A stretch of 64,000 nt of DNA from Pipra filicauda (GCF_003945595.2 NW_024104532.1:3161501-3225500); one strand, 5' to 3'; numbered from the stretch's first letter, positions 1-13,086 are shown. Notes: generated from the sequence alone by a model not told the origin. Translations and numbers: made by a program.

Positions 1-3000
1 TGACATTCCCTGTCTGTGTCATTAAATGAAGACCTGGTGAGTTCTGATACTAGTGAAAGCTATTGATTACATCATCCCCTTTTTAATTATTTCTCTGCAG
101 ATTGGGTTTGTCTACTCTTACAGGATTGCAGAGTTGTGAAATGGAGTCAGGGCAGCAGAAACTGTAGTCTTAAAAGACTTTACATTGCCATCACAGACTT
201 AGTTCATGCATTATTACGCTTATTAATGTCTATCACTAGGACATATGGAAGAGCAGTTACACCAGTCCTGTTAGATCATCACTCAGAGATTAGAAGTGAG
301 TAAAAAACTGCAAAGCATTCTCCATAAATATTCATCAGAATCGTTTATAATGCAGTTACTCTGAAGACAGCCAGGCATCATGGCTGGAGGTATTGTATTG
401 ATTTTCTCCTACAGATATCAAGATTAAATCTGCTCAGTGTACCAGTCAAGAGATTTCTTTTAGAAAGGAAGTTCATGTGGAGCCAATCAGTCATGTCTCT
501 GATGAGAGAGCCTCTCAGAAAGTGCTGAATCACAAAACCAAAAGTGTTCCTGGAGATCTGCTTGATTTTACACAATTTTCCTTTAGAACATTACTCATAT
601 TCACTCTGGAATTTCTTATCACACATAGGAGAGACACTCACTTAGCCAATAGCTTGAAACATGGAGATTTGGTCATTAGTTTAGAATTTGGTAGAGGACT
701 GAGGTGAAATCAGGACTTTCTCTTCCCAGATGAATGATTCAGTTAGTGACTGGGGCAAGGAGTTGAACAGGAACCCATCCTTGTTGTTTGGTCAATGTCT
801 TTCACAAAATAAAATTCTCATTTTCTCCAGCTCTGTTCTGTCATCTATTCTGAGCTCAGGCATACCCTTAATTAATTAATTATAATTAGTATTTCTAGAG
901 ACAATAGAAACACCAAAAAGCCACTCTCATGATGTGAAGTGAATATGTACACCGGTTTGGTCAGTCACTTCCCATGCAGTAGCTGATCTATTCAAAAGTT
1001 CCTTTGCAGGAAGCAATAACAATGCAATAGGGAATAACCTGGGAACAAGGTAATGAAAACAGTGAAAACACTAAAGGACCCTCCAGTATTTTAAACAAGC
1101 TATAAGCATTCAATATATTTTTTTCAGCATCACCTATAACTCCAGCTGGAGAGGGGATTGGGCATGGGGCTGTAAATACACACCTAAGCTCAGTAAAACA
1201 AAGAAATGGATGAGTGGGATGAGAGGCACAAGGTAACAGGAACACCAGATCAGTGCAATAAGCAGCAGCAGGCTCCATGTACCATCTGCCTGGTCCTCTC
1301 CCCTACCCCCATTAGGGCTCACTTTCACATCACACAGATCAGCCGTCTGTTTTCACCCACCCCCCGAGTGACAGTCTAACTGTGTTTGACAGAATATATG
1401 TTTTTTTCCCACCTCCTCCACAAGCCCTTTCCTTTGTCCTCTTTTCAGCAGTTCTGGCTTCTGCCAGCAGATTATGCTGACAATTTAGTGTGAAAAGGAA
1501 ATTAGAAATGCACCAGCATTCCTCACATGAGCAGAGCCACAGCTTGAATGAAAACATTAATTCAGATTAAAACTGAATCACTCAACAATTCATCTTTTTA
1601 GTGCATGTGTGTGTGTGTGTGTATGTGTGTGTGCGTGTACGACAGGGATGTTGTTGTGTTAGGTCTCTGGATATGACCTACCTGATTAATGGAATGACAC
1701 AGTCTGCCAATATAATTCCTACAACTAAATCAGTGCATCGTGCAACCCATAGATCCCCAAGGAGGGGAAACGTGCTCTAGAAACTCTAAGAAAGCAAAGC
1801 TGGTTTCTAGGCACCGCCTTACAACTGTGTAAGGGCTCTGCTGGAGACAGCTCAGCCTGATCCCAAACTGGCTATTACTCCTCAAGAAAGCTCTGCTTCC
1901 CAAGCACCAAATACCAGTAATCTCCTGGTGCACCCCCTCTGAGCTGTCCCAGGCAAACCAACAAGTGAGGGGCAGGTTTTGAGTTGTCAGCAGGGAGATG
2001 CCCACCCAAAGGAGTTGACTGCCTTTCATACTCTCTCACATCACCTCCAACTGCCACTATTTTCCTTCTATAAAGTAGAACTACTATGAAACCCGTCTAA
2101 GGGAATGATAAGATTTAATTTCTAAAGCCTTATTTGATCCTGGTGAAGAAATAATAAAAAAAAAACCATATAGAAAGAACACCTGCCAACTACAATCTAG
2201 CCCTAAACACAGAATATATGATACTTCCTGGTGTGGGTGAGAATGGAGTGTCAGAGGTTCTGGTTTGGAAAGGCCAGAAGGGAGTAACCCTTAAAAAAAA
2301 GCAGAAAAAAAATCTCTTTCTAAAGTCCTTTAGAGTGGCTGGTATTGAGGGGAGAAGTGCTCTCAGGTTCCTAAGAGCTTGTGGTACAAGCGACTTGAGA
2401 TCACACGTAATGAGAAACAACTCCACAGTACCCTCTCCAAGTGTGTGGCAGTGTCTGTGCCACTCAGCCAGGAGCAAAGAGAAATGGAAAGAAATAGCAA
2501 AACCAGGACAAGCACAGCCTTCAAACTGATTAGTCAGAATGACAAAATCGTAACACAAGCTTATGACTCACTTCAGATTTTCTGTTCAAAAACGTTGCAT
2601 TCCCTTAGCTATTGCCACGGGCATCCCACAGAGCTATACTAAAGTCAACAACAACAGAAGAATTACACTCAGAGTGCCAGGTTCATTTTAAAAAGCAGTA
2701 TAATTAGAAATAAATTAAATAAGATCAGTTGGTGGGGCACTTCACGTTGTCCATGTGTAATTAAGGAGAGCAATCACATGGTACTGTGCAGGCAGCAGAT
2801 GGTCAAATAAGGAAAGGATGATAAGAAGACAAGGACACAATCAGAAAAGGCAGTACTCAGAGGAAGCAACAGAAAATTCTTCTGTTTGCTGCCTGATGGA
2901 ATCTACCTAGAAGATGAGTTTCTGTAATGTGAGCTTTAACCTCTTTCTTCTAAGTACATAATATTTCTCTAGACGTAGGAGCAGAATATCAGGGGCACTC

Positions 3001-3195
3001 AGGACAGCACGAAGGTCCCTGCTGCCCTGCGTCTGCTTTCTGACATTTGCTCCTTCCAGATGTTTAAGGAAAACTTCTAGAATAGGTTAAATGAAGACAC
3101 ATCCTTTCCCTAGCCCATCTTCCCAGCTTACTGAGGCTGAACCCATCCAAGGATTTACCAACCCCTTTTCACAGAATGTCCATGGTACACTTTCC
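1..3195. other. Non-genic unique sequence
   Basis: No open frame here has codon structure or family resemblance that I would call a gene. The longest frames are about 100-120 codons, unsupported, and overlap one another on both strands. The stretch holds one (TG)n microsatellite near 1.6 kb and A-rich runs near 2.15 and 2.3 kb. I see no clear transposon in it. Confidence 0.6.
1603..1638. repeat. (TG)n dinucleotide microsatellite, interrupted
   Basis: A run of alternating TG/GT broken by single substitutions (one TATG and one TGCG unit). The interruptions suggest an older, less mutable array. It lies in DNA without a gene. Confidence 0.9.
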
Positions 3196-3199
3196 CTGC

Positions 3200-4600
3200 A
3201 CTAATTTTTCTACCAGTTTTTAGCATGGATGAGTGTGGCACGCACAAAAGCCTGCAGCAATGAGTCCCACAGTTCAGAGATGTCTTATGCCAGAAAAAAA
3301 ATTCCTTTGATTTATTTCAGAATATTTTCAGCCTGTTTTATTTGAGGCCTGCAGCTTTTTATATAATGAGAGGGAATGAAGTATCATCCCTTTTTCAGCC
3401 TCTCAATGAGGAAGGAAGCTCTTTTGGACTTTCAGGCATGGTCATTGCCTTTCTGTGTGCTTTTTCGTGTTGTTCTACATCTCAGGGGAACCAAAGCTAT
3501 ACATAGCTTTCATGCAGTCTGAACAGTGCTTAATTACATTTCCTGGTACATTCTCTATTCCTTCCCTAATAATTTTTAAAATTCTCCCTACCTTCTGACT
3601 CATTCCCACTGAGCCTTGAGCTAATGTTTTCATAGTGCTGTTCAAAGCAAGTCCACAATTTCTTCCCTGAATGCTAATAGCTAATCTACAGTTCATCACT
3701 GTGTAGGTTATAATTAATGTTGTTTTTTTTCACAATGGTCATTATCCTGCGTTTCTTAGTATGTGAATTTCATTTTCTGTTTTATCACCCAGACTCTCAG
3801 TACCACGAGAAGCTTCTGCAGGTCCTTATATCCAATTTAGCTTTTTATGTCCTGAACAAACTCATGTCACCAGGAAATGGTCTTACTCCAGCTCTTTGCA
3901 TATTGTTTGTGAACACTCTGAATAACACAGCCCCAGGCAACACCATTCAGTGGCACAGGGTAACCTCCCTGCAGTGTGAGACCACTGTTCATAGCTTTTA
4001 CCCACTTACAAAAGCACAAAAGGATCTTCTCCCTTATCCCCAGTTTATTTTTGTTAAGAGCATTTGGGGAGAGAACTTGTTAAAAGCTCATGAGGACCTT
4101 AGAGCAACCAGATCACCCTTGCCTCCCTAGTGATTCCTCAAAAACAGAAAAATATTTGAGAGGTACAGCTTCTCTCTGCAAAGCCTTGTTCTTTCCTATT
4201 CTGTCATCTTTATCCCTGCATTTTAATTCCATTCTTTAGCATAGCTTTTGTCATTTGCACCCTAAAGTCCTGCCAGCCTGCAGCTTTCCAGGTTCCCCTT
4301 CCCTCCAGCCTTTCAAGAAATCACTGCATCATTTACAACCTTCTCTTCCTCTGCGGTGAGGATGATGCAAACCTCAGATTTACATCCCCCCATTAACAGT
4401 GGAGCAATTTCATATCTGAGTTCCTTTAGAACTTGTAAACTAAGCCCATCTGCTCCTGGTAATTTGTTATTATCCATCTTACTGATTCATCCTTAGACCC
4501 TTTCTACCAGCAGTTCAATTTGAGGCAACACTTCTGCCTTGTCCCCCATACAAAAAGGCTCTGGTGAGGTACCCTGCTTGAACTCCAGGGTTGTGAACAT
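3200..4600 (-). mobile_element. Ancient CR1/L3-like LINE relic (ORF2 RT and 3' part)
   Basis: Read on the minus strand this is a strongly decayed CR1-type non-LTR retrotransposon. On the + strand, several blocks match, in the right order, the reverse complement of archosaur/turtle CR1 as I remember it. They are a 'GAGTCCCACAG' and 'TTCAGCCTGTTTTATTTGAG' block (3.27-3.35 kb, 3' region), 'TGTAGGTTATAATTAATGTTG' minus its last base (3.70 kb), 'GAACACTCTGAATAACAC' (3.91 kb), 'AAGAGCATTTGGGGAGAGAA' (4.06 kb) and 'GAGTTCCTTTAGAACTTG' (4.42 kb). The 3.91 kb block is where the RT motif around PQGS should be encoded, and here it reads roughly AWGC, so the enzyme is dead. Indels and stops are scattered throughout. 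Divergence is far higher than in the other CR1 copies of the window. The 5' end is missing, as is usual for LINEs. A 137-codon + strand frame (3717-4130) is an antisense shadow. Confidence 0.7.
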
Positions 4601-4894
4601 TGGGGTACATAATTAATCTTCCCTGCAGGCTCCACCCCACTAACCTGCCCTCCAGACTCACAGGAAGGCTCCCAGTTCCTGATGTGCTCTGAGCAGTGTG
4701 AATTATTACTTTTATGCCTTTGGCAAGCTGATCCTCAAAATCTATCTGAGGTTTGCCACATGGCAAGTCTACTTTTTGCTTTTTTGAAAGTGGTCATTCT
4801 TCCTCTCTTTTCCTCACTGAGACACAGCTTTCAGCTTGAAACCTTCCCTGAGGTAAAGTGAATATGCAAAGTGGGTCTCATGCATTTCATCCAT

Positions 4895-4970
4895 TTTATG
4901 TCCCATGGGCAGGGACACTTTCCACAACACCAGGTTGCTCAGAGCCCCATCCAACCCTGCCTTGAGAAAG
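4895..4970 (-). mobile_element. CR1 LINE 3' fragment
   Basis: About 75 bases match the reverse complement of the avian CR1 3' region. The blocks are 'CCCATGGGCAGGGACACTT', 'CACCAGGTTGCTC' and 'AGCCCCATCCAACC'. It is less diverged than the relic ending at 4.6 kb and is probably a separate insertion. Both ends are truncated and no terminal repeat is visible. Confidence 0.8.
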
Positions 4971-5440
4971 ATGAAAAACTGCCAAGGGGGGCCTTTCTAC
5001 ATATCCTCAGGGTGATTACAAAAATGACTCCCTCTATCAGCCCTGTTCAAGTCTACCATTATGCAGAAATCCTTTTATGTACTATTAAAATTCAGCCAGT
5101 TCTGCTCAAAGCAGAGCTGTCCTCTAACGGTATCCATCAATACTGTGAAAGACAGGAGCTGAAATGAATATAATTTCTAACAGAAATCATTACAATTCTA
5201 AACAAAGAAATCTTTTAAAGTACAAAAAGAGCAGGATAGATACAGAAAAAAAAAGGGAGAAAAAAATCTAATTATATTCGTAAAAACCCTGCTATTAGGG
5301 AACTAGTACAGTTAGAGTTCATCTTTTGTCCTTGAATTAAAAAGGCGGGTATGGCTAATCCATGAAACTAAAGTCTCCTTTACCTTGCTGCTCTATAAAA
5401 TATTGCTTCATATTTCAAGGTGCCCTTTTTATTTGGGCGT

Positions 5441-5453
5441 GGGGGGGGGGGGG
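5441..5453. repeat. G13 homopolymer
   Basis: Thirteen consecutive G after 'GGGCGT'. It is a likely slippage and assembly-error site, and with the adjacent G-triplet a possible G-quadruplex former. Confidence 0.9.
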
Positions 5454-6948
5454 AAGAGCTTAAAAATAAATATGGTTCAATCCTTTCTCAAGGTCTTCCA
5501 GAATATGCCCAAAAGTCAGCGGGGAGAAGGGCAGTCTGAAACAGGCATGGAAAGCAAGAAGTAAAGAGCAACATATCACTTCAAATGTGGAACAAAAACT
5601 ATGCTTTCTAGCCATTCTCTTAAATTAATGGTGGAGGGCTGATACTGTTATTTATAGGAATTAAAGAGTTGTCATTTTGTGAATAATGAGATACTCCCAG
5701 GTGGCAGGAAACTGTCCTTACTTATTTCAGTCTTCAAATCCTATTCTGACATTCTCCTTTTAAAAACCTTGCTCAGTCTTGGGTCTCTATTGGGAATAGG
5801 TATCTTTGATCCAAGGTCCATCCTGCCTGAAGAGCTGCTGCTGGCAAAGAGTTTCAGAGCAGCTTTGCTCCTCTGAAGTCATCCAAGGCAGCGTGATTTG
5901 AACATCAGAACCATTGACTTTGGAGGTGATGTGTCATGTGGGCAAGACCAGCTCTTCCATGTGTTCCTCTGACAGGCAAGTCTGGGAATGAGCTTTTTAT
6001 GCTCCACATACAGCCCGAGCTCCAGGTGTAAGGTTATGATTTCAGTAGATTTACTCATATATCTAAATTTAGCTGATTTAAGGCTACCAAAACCCAGCTT
6101 TGTTCATCAAGTGTGTGCATTCAAATACGTGTATGTGTATGAACAGCACACCAAACTGATCCACAAGCTTCCCACTACCAGCAAACCCACTCCTGTCTAG
6201 GCACAGCAGTTGCAACACAAATGAGAGATGATGCATTAATTTACTTATGTGACCTGCTCTGCACGTTTCCAGTACTTAATGTATCATTAATGAATCCGAG
6301 TGTCAGGAAAGGAGAAAGAAACTTTTCAGAATCTGTTGGCCAGCATTTTTTTCCATGCCCATCTCAGAGGAACTGAATGTGGTATTTGGCGATACGAGGA
6401 ATGAGATCAGAGTCTGGCCTATTGTCTCCTCTTTCATCTGAATTTAGATGTTATTTACTGAGCATAAAAATAGCCAAATTATGCCATGGCAGAAGAACAG
6501 AAAATATATCTGCTTAATTTCAGTGATAGGTTTTCTGAAGCTAATGTTATTCAAATAAGTGCTGTGTTGTGGGTGCATGACCACACGTTATGTACATCAG
6601 CAATGCCAGGATCTAAGTGCAGGTTACTGTGTTCCAAGTGAAAAACCATCATCTTCCACTCAAAAATATGATCAGATAATGAGCAGCTCTGAAGTGGATA
6701 ATTTGACTTTATTCAGACATGGCTCAGCACCAGATAATACCTGATCCAGATCTATTTCTAATTCATCTAAAACCTACTACTGGCCTAATTTCACGCACTG
6801 TTTCTTGAGGTGACTTCTGATGGGCCAGGGGCAGAAGAAATGAAATGAAAGGCAGTGTTGACTCATTAATTTCAAAGTCCTGACTTAAACCTTAATTTTT
6901 CCCTCCATGAGGTTTTTGTGAGCATTTTTTATAAGGAGAGGCTAATTT

Positions 6949-6965
6949 AAAAAAAAAAAAAAAAA
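6949..6965. repeat. A17 homopolymer followed by A-rich DNA
   Basis: A run of 17 A continuing into GAAGAAAAAAG. No retroposed body with target-site duplication could be recognised upstream, so I do not call it a poly(A) tail. Confidence 0.85.
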
Positions 6966-9357
6966 GAAGAAAAAAGTATGTGTGCATGTAAAAGTGGAAA
7001 AAAACCATTTTAACAAAATTCCAGCATATGGCATACCTTAAACAGGAAGAAAAGGGAATTCTGGTGCTCATTGTACACAGATGAAATTTATAAACCAATA
7101 AGACTAATTTAATTCAAAAAATCAATACTGGGAAATGTTACCAAAGCACCACTCGTTGGCTTTCCATTTGTTTGTAGACACGTTTCTGGAATAGTTAACA
7201 ACAAGTCATTATTCAGACACTGGTTGGTGGCTACAAAAGCATTGAAAGCCATAGCTAAGTTTCTTTTTCCTTTGTCAACAAAAAGAGTGTTTCTCACTCA
7301 GAAATTGTCATCAGGATAAGATCCCCTTAATAATTGAAAACTTTAGGCCTTCTGGGTGGGATCTGCAAAAAAACATTCATCATGGGTGTAACTCAGTTGC
7401 CAGTAAAATCTGTAGGAGATTCACCAGATACATGAAGGCAGCACAATCACGTCAACCCTGAGGGCTGGGCAGAAACCCTAATTTATTTGTTACTTAAATG
7501 AAACTTGAGCAACATGGAAAAGGCATAGGATCCTTCCAGCATCTCTGACTGTATTGATCTTTCAGTGAGGCAGAAAGATTCTGCTCCCCACTTCATGATT
7601 GATTTAGTTTAGCAATTCAAAGCAGCCCATGCCTTACTGATGGGATCAACGGGCTGTTACTCTCCATAGCTGTTCTGGGAAGGTGAGTGCTGATGCTTTG
7701 CCTTGCAGGCACAAAGCTGCAGGACACGTGCTGGCTCCTGCACTCCAGAAATGTCCCCCAAGTTTCTCAACAGCAGGCAGGCAGAGGTGGATCCACAACT
7801 AAGCCTTGGAAGTTTTGTATAGCTTGGAAATTCACCTTGAGACTTGCAAAAAATCCTTTCCCTGTGTGCTCAAGAGCTATCCAAAAGGGTGGGGTGTTTT
7901 TGTGTTTAGCTTAATAGCATCCTAGCCCTCCTTTAGTGAAAGCTTATGAAACCAAACTCAGATTGTCTTTAGTATAATTTTCTCCTTTTTATTTTTGCTC
8001 TCTCCAGTGTCCTGTCCCAGTACCATTATCCTGGAGTCTGCATTTTTCCTGACATTAAAACCCCTCAGTTTATCATAGTAGCAGCTCTAAACAGCTCTCC
8101 ATACATATAGTTAAAAACTGAGCTAGGAAAACTCTTTGCTGTGGATAACAGTATTTACTTATGACTAGCACATTGTTATTTATCAAAAACCTGCTGAAGT
8201 ATTGCATGTACCTTATTCACACAAAAAAGTAGTCAAAGGAAACAAAGAAAGGCTTTGGAGTGTTACTCAAAGAGCATAAAAATCTCAGTAATAAATGTTT
8301 GTTTCCTCTGTTCTTGTACCAAAATTAAAGTTTTAAATGGTGTACAAGAATCTGAATTGATTTGGTGAAGAACTTAAGCATGAGCTTATCTTTAAGCAAC
8401 CAAACAATTCATCAGCTTCAGCTGTTATGCCTGACTTCAGTAAGAGCAGTCATGGGATCATCCCTCCTCTGGGCAGCTCCTGCCATGGAACCCCAGCCAT
8501 GAGAGCACAAACAGTCCTGACCAGAGAAAGCGCCTTGCATCCATTTTAAAAGAAGACTGCAATTGCATCTGCCACCAGGTTAAGAGGGCTCTGTGATGGG
8601 CAATTGCTCCTCTCTAATGTAGATTTGTCATCTAACGACTCAGTGGTGAAGACATCGGGAGCTCTCTGTTCCCTGGTACAGGAGTGGATCATTTCTCATG
8701 GAACCCACACATCACTGTATGTGTCTGAAGGCCAGAGGGCAAAAAGGGAGACTTATATTGCTGACAAATAATTGCAACGTGTCTGTTTAACATTTGCAAC
8801 AAATCAGCAGCACCATTTAGAAGGGCAGCCTGGAGGCCTGGAGCTGTCAAGCCAGATAATGGCCCGAAACACTACTGGCTAATAATAACACTGGGCTTTG
8901 CTGCACTGCGTGCAAGTGTAAGCTCCAGAGGGCTTTTTCCCTGTTTTTTTCCCCTCTCTGCTGCTGTTGACTTTACATTTTGCAAGGGACATCTCCAGCA
9001 GATCCAGTCTGTGACCTTCAGAAGACACAGCCTAATGTCTCCGGCAGCCACACATTGCAGCTCCACCAGCATGAGGGCACAGGAGCACAAAACACCCCAA
9101 CACACAGCCCAGTGTTGAGTGGCTGCCTGCCCTGTGGGTGACTGTCACACCTCAAACACAAGGCAGGGCTCCTGGGCACCGTGGTGCCAGGCACAGTCCT
9201 GGTCCATCATTATGGCTTAGCTCTTTCCATATGTACAGCTAAGTGCTCTGCGTGGAGGTTTGAAGGGAGATGGTGGAGAAGATACTGGGTGAGGGTACCT
9301 GATTTTAACTTACTTATAGGTTTGTTTCTCCAGTCAGGTGCAAAAATAGCCTGAGGG

Positions 9358-9548
9358 TCCTAAAGAGGCACTGGAACAGGCTTCCCAGGGCAGTGGTCAC
9401 AGCCCCAAACCTGCCAGAACTCGACAAGTGTTTGAACAATGCTCTCAGCATATGATGGGATTTTTGGGGTGTCCTGTGCTGGGCCAGGGGTTGGACTCAA
9501 TGATCCTTGTGGGTCCCTTCCAGCTCAGGATATTCCGTGATTCTGTGA
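9358..9548 (+). mobile_element. CR1 LINE 3' end (CR1-J-like)
   Basis: A sense-strand CR1 3' terminus. The blocks in order are 'CACTGGAACAGGCTTCCC', 'AGGGCAGTGGTCACAG', 'GTGTTTGAACAATGCTCTCA', 'GGTGTCCTGTGC', 'GATCCTTGTGGGTCCCTTCC' and a terminal 'GTGATTCTGTGA', which corresponds to the CR1 tail microsatellite. The same subfamily layout recurs at 49.96 kb. It is 5'-truncated and carries no intact ORF. Confidence 0.9.
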
Positions 9549-11094
9549 GTGCTCAGACCCCCAAGAAGAGAGGTTTCAGTGTTACCTTCCTGTGACGGGA
9601 TGAATTATGAGGTGGAACTTTTCACTCTGAAGAAAAAGGGAGATGAAATCATCAGGTTCAACACCACAAAGCAAACAGCCCAGCCTCCCCTGAACACAGT
9701 GAGAAAACAACCTTACATGCCTGTGAACAACTGTCTTATGGCATTAACCAAGCTGCAGCTTACTTCAAGAATGAATCTGGTCTCTATGTTTGTATTTGGA
9801 GACATCCTCAGTGCTGGAGAAGAAAGAGTGTAAAAGCTATAAAGCACTGTGCCCAATTAAAACTATTTTCAAAATCTCAGAAAATTTAAACAGTGCTGTA
9901 AATCAAATGAAGAAAAAATGCTTATTTTTTAAAGCCACTATTTCTAGCTTCACTCACCTTGATCCAAACACAGCATGAGGATTTTATTGTACCTTAACCA
10001 TGTCTGAAAGCATGGAAAATTACAATTCAGACACTAGTCACATCCTGTAGCTCAAAAATCAGGGAGATATGAGTGAGTAGTGGAGAGAACCCAACTGCAC
10101 AGGGATAAAGGAGATAAATCAACTCAAGGACCTGTGTTCAAACTGCTGTGAAGTATAATGGGTTTCATCTCTGTCTGAATGCTCAGACTATAAAGTTAGA
10201 AAGAAGGGTATAGCAGGACTGAGTGTAAAACAACACATTACCTGTGGGAAACAAGTGGCTTGGGGGAACTAAAGGTAAACAATGTGCCCCATTCATCTGG
10301 TAAAGGGCCTGGATTTATGCCACTGCAGTGTAGGACCAATTTACAGTAAATTAGGATGTTCCTAGTGTCCACTAGATCCAAATGTTGGTTGGTTTGAGAA
10401 CTGGAAGATTCAATGGAAATATAACACAGTTTTCCCTCTGGCCAGACTGTGAAGGGAAGGAGGAATGAATGATAGATGTCCCCATCCAGTAGCAGTGTCA
10501 TGGGTGTACCAGGAGTGTTATGGGGATATCAGGAGTGTGATGGGTCAGTTTTCTTCTCTGTCTGTTTTTCCCTAAATACAGGTGCCAAGGAATGACATGG
10601 CTGAGGTCTTCTACTGGCTTTAGCCAAAGGGCATAGGAGACTGAGCCAAACCTCACGTGTTTTTTAAGTGCCCCCAAAAGTAGGAGATATGCTCTCAAAA
10701 ACAACTGGTCTTTTTTCTATCCATTTCCTAGGAGGCTAAAATAGAAGATTATGGTGTAAGGTGTTCTCTCATTTACACTAAGGCTCTCCAGCAGCACATA
10801 ACTACAGGAAGCAATACTGGCAGATAAGTAAAGAGTTAATGGTCAATTAATTCTGGCTCGTGATATCTGTGTTCTCCCACTGTACAGACTTTGCCATTTT
10901 AGCTGGGAAACCTATAACACTGTTACCATATGTCCTAAAAATCATACTGTTCCCCTGTTCTATCTTTCTGATAAAACTATTCTTTCAATTATAAAAACCA
11001 AAACAAACCCACAAACCAACATTCAAAATCCCAAATACTGCCCATCAATTTAGGTCTTATTCCTGTATTTTCCTGAACACAGGATCTAATTTAT

Positions 11095-11175
11095 GCTAAA
11101 TATGTCATGTTTGATTTTGGTCAAGTCACTTACCTTCTCAGGAGGGAAATTCATCTGACCTAACTTCAGTTAACT
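11095..11175 (+). mobile_element. Possible MIR-core SINE fragment
   Basis: The stretch 'TTGGTCAAGTCACTTACC' followed by 'TTCTCAGG' resembles the MIR core ('CTTGGGCAAGTCACTTAACCTCTCTGGG'). No tRNA-like head is convincing upstream, so only the core would survive. The match is short and could be chance. Confidence 0.4.
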
Positions 11176-12508
11176 AAAATTAAATGTCTAGTCCAAGCTT
11201 TCTGCATAGGCTCCCACTGTTGTCAGAGAGAGACAGAGTTCCCCAGAGGATGCTTCATCTTCTCCTGGCAGAGGGGCCCAGGTCTCTGCTTCGGTGATCA
11301 TTAATCTTCGATCTGTGCTCTGCTGCTTGCCCAGCAGGACACATCTGATCCAGATCAGGAGTGATTTATGCTGGCTTTATGCACAGATAAACTCAGAGCC
11401 AGCAGATCAGGGCAGCTGTGAAATGAGGATAATTCTTCCCCTCCCTCATTCTTCTGCCCATTCTGTACATCTGCATTTCAACCCTGCAATTATTTATTCA
11501 TGTTTAATTGTAGATAGGTAAGTAAAAATAAGCAAGGCAGAGATTTTTTTGCAGGACTGGGGACCAGGATTGCAAACCTTCATGTGAAGGGATGTTTCTC
11601 AGCATGTTTTTCTGCAGCAAGCATTGTGCCATTCCAGCTGAGACTTCTAGGTCCTGAGGTATTAAATCATTGTCATCAACATCAGCACCAGCTGACAATC
11701 AAACCCCTTCCTGCTGCAGATACGAAGAGATAGGTGTTGGTCACAAAGGTGCCTTCAGCCCCTCTGCCATTTGCCTCCACACAGTGAAATGAATTCAGCA
11801 CAGTCTCCCCTCAATGATCCAAAATTGAAATAAAATCATGGATTTTGTCAGGGTAATGCTTGCCAAAACACACACCAGAAAGTCTCTCTGATCTATCCAT
11901 AAGGATCAGCCAGATCCAGGGCATGTGACAAGTAGGAAATTCTCAGAAGCATTTGGACTTGGCAAAGCATTAGCAGGCAATTAAAGCCTGCGTGAACCCA
12001 AGTTTTGCTTCTGCTTGTTTGCAGAGTTAAGACATTTCCTTAAAAAGAAAACAAAACCAAATAGGCCTCAGCGGTTTAATGAGAATTTTATTATCCTACC
12101 TCTTATTTACTGGTATGGAAATGCTCAGATTGTGCTGTATAAATAGCATCCCGTTTCTTTTTCTATTTTCTTAGGCTTTTAAATAATCAGCTTGAAAATA
12201 AATTTGCCATTAATCTGATAACCACCATTTACTTTAGTAATGATCAAACTCTGGTGTTCAGATTAACATTATTTGAAGATACGATCTGATTCATTTATTG
12301 TATCTTTTTAATAACGAAAGAAAATTTATCTATAATTATGCCATTTACTAAGTTTAAGGTGAATTCACTGTTTGCCCTGGAAAACACCCTGGCCAGTTTT
12401 CCATACCAATCTCTTTCCAGTTTGGATGATTAAGTGGCCATATTGCTTTGTAATTTCATTTTTTTTTGTTTCTTTCATGGAAGCCCTAGGAGCCTTAAGT
12501 GTTATAAC

Positions 12509-12530
12509 GACCCTGTGCATACACAGGGTC
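12509..12530. repeat. Perfect 9-bp inverted repeat (4-nt loop)
   Basis: The arms GACCCTGTG and CACAGGGTC are perfect complements around the loop CATA. A stem this long with so short a loop is only mildly unlikely in 64 kb, so no function is claimed. Confidence 0.85.
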
Positions 12531-12775
12531 ACAGCAGGTAGATGACAAACCTTCACGAGAGAATGGGCACATCCCTGTGTAAAACCCAAGTGTCAGCAGT
12601 TATTCTGTTGGCAAAATGGTTAGAAGTATCTGCCTGTAATCCCTAAGCATGGGATTGTCTGAGAGTACTGATAATTCCCATTAGGATGCTGAGGTGTTTG
12701 TGTTGCATTTGTAAACTGAAGTGGAACTTTAACAGTCCTGTTGGTAGGATGCAGCTCTCAGCTCTGCTTTGATAG

Positions 12776-12792
12776 AGCTGCCTTCGGCAGCT
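12776..12792. repeat. Perfect 7-bp GC-rich hairpin (3-nt loop)
   Basis: The arms AGCTGCC and GGCAGCT flank the loop TTC. It is short and probably incidental, but it is the second hairpin within 300 bases. Confidence 0.75.
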
Positions 12793-13086
12793 GCTTGCCC
12801 TCAGGGAACAGCAGGTTTTTGGCTCACCACAACTGGAGTTTGTTTTCCAAGTCCAGACAGCTGCTTTTAGGGTAAACAGGAGCTAGAAACATGGATGTGT
12901 TTCCCAACCAGCCTCAAAGATGAGAAGAGAAAATCAGGTTGAGGTACACACCTTTTAATTTCAAGTAATTCCTGAGAAATGATTTTCAGGGAGCATTCCA
13001 GTCAAAAGGAGTATCATATTGTCTGCAAGGTCTGGAAAAAGGATTTAAGACCTTCTAGCAGCCAGATATGTCCTCACCACATCAGG

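Larger units (their letters stand above)
4975..9355. other. Non-genic sequence
   Basis: No gene is supported. The stretch holds a G13 run near 5.45 kb and an A17 run near 6.95 kb. A good pyrimidine tract ending in CAG at about 8.01 kb resembles a 3' splice site, but no exon partner is visible. Otherwise I see only unique AT-leaning DNA. Confidence 0.55.
9550..13085. other. Non-genic sequence with possible SINE relics and an AT-rich block
   Basis: No gene is supported. It contains a weak MIR-core-like piece near 11.1 kb, an AT-rich block at 12.09-12.37 kb that could be a conserved enhancer, and two hairpins at 12.51 and 12.78 kb. Confidence 0.55.

Noticed and set aside
720..830. Possible antisense MIR-like piece around AGTTGAACAGGAACCC
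   Set aside because: Only the B-box-like word fits, and the head and core cannot be followed.
3717..4130. 137-codon + strand open frame, the longest in the window
   Set aside because: It lies antisense within the ancient CR1 relic and shows no protein family resemblance.
7978..8008. Strong pyrimidine tract ending CTCTCCAG, resembling a 3' splice site
   Set aside because: No matching donor, coding frame or upstream promoter. The same applies to tracts ending at about 30,348, 41,185 and 58,328.
10060..10200. Possible MIR piece around GGACCTGTGTTCAAACTG
   Set aside because: A single short match, with no core or tail.
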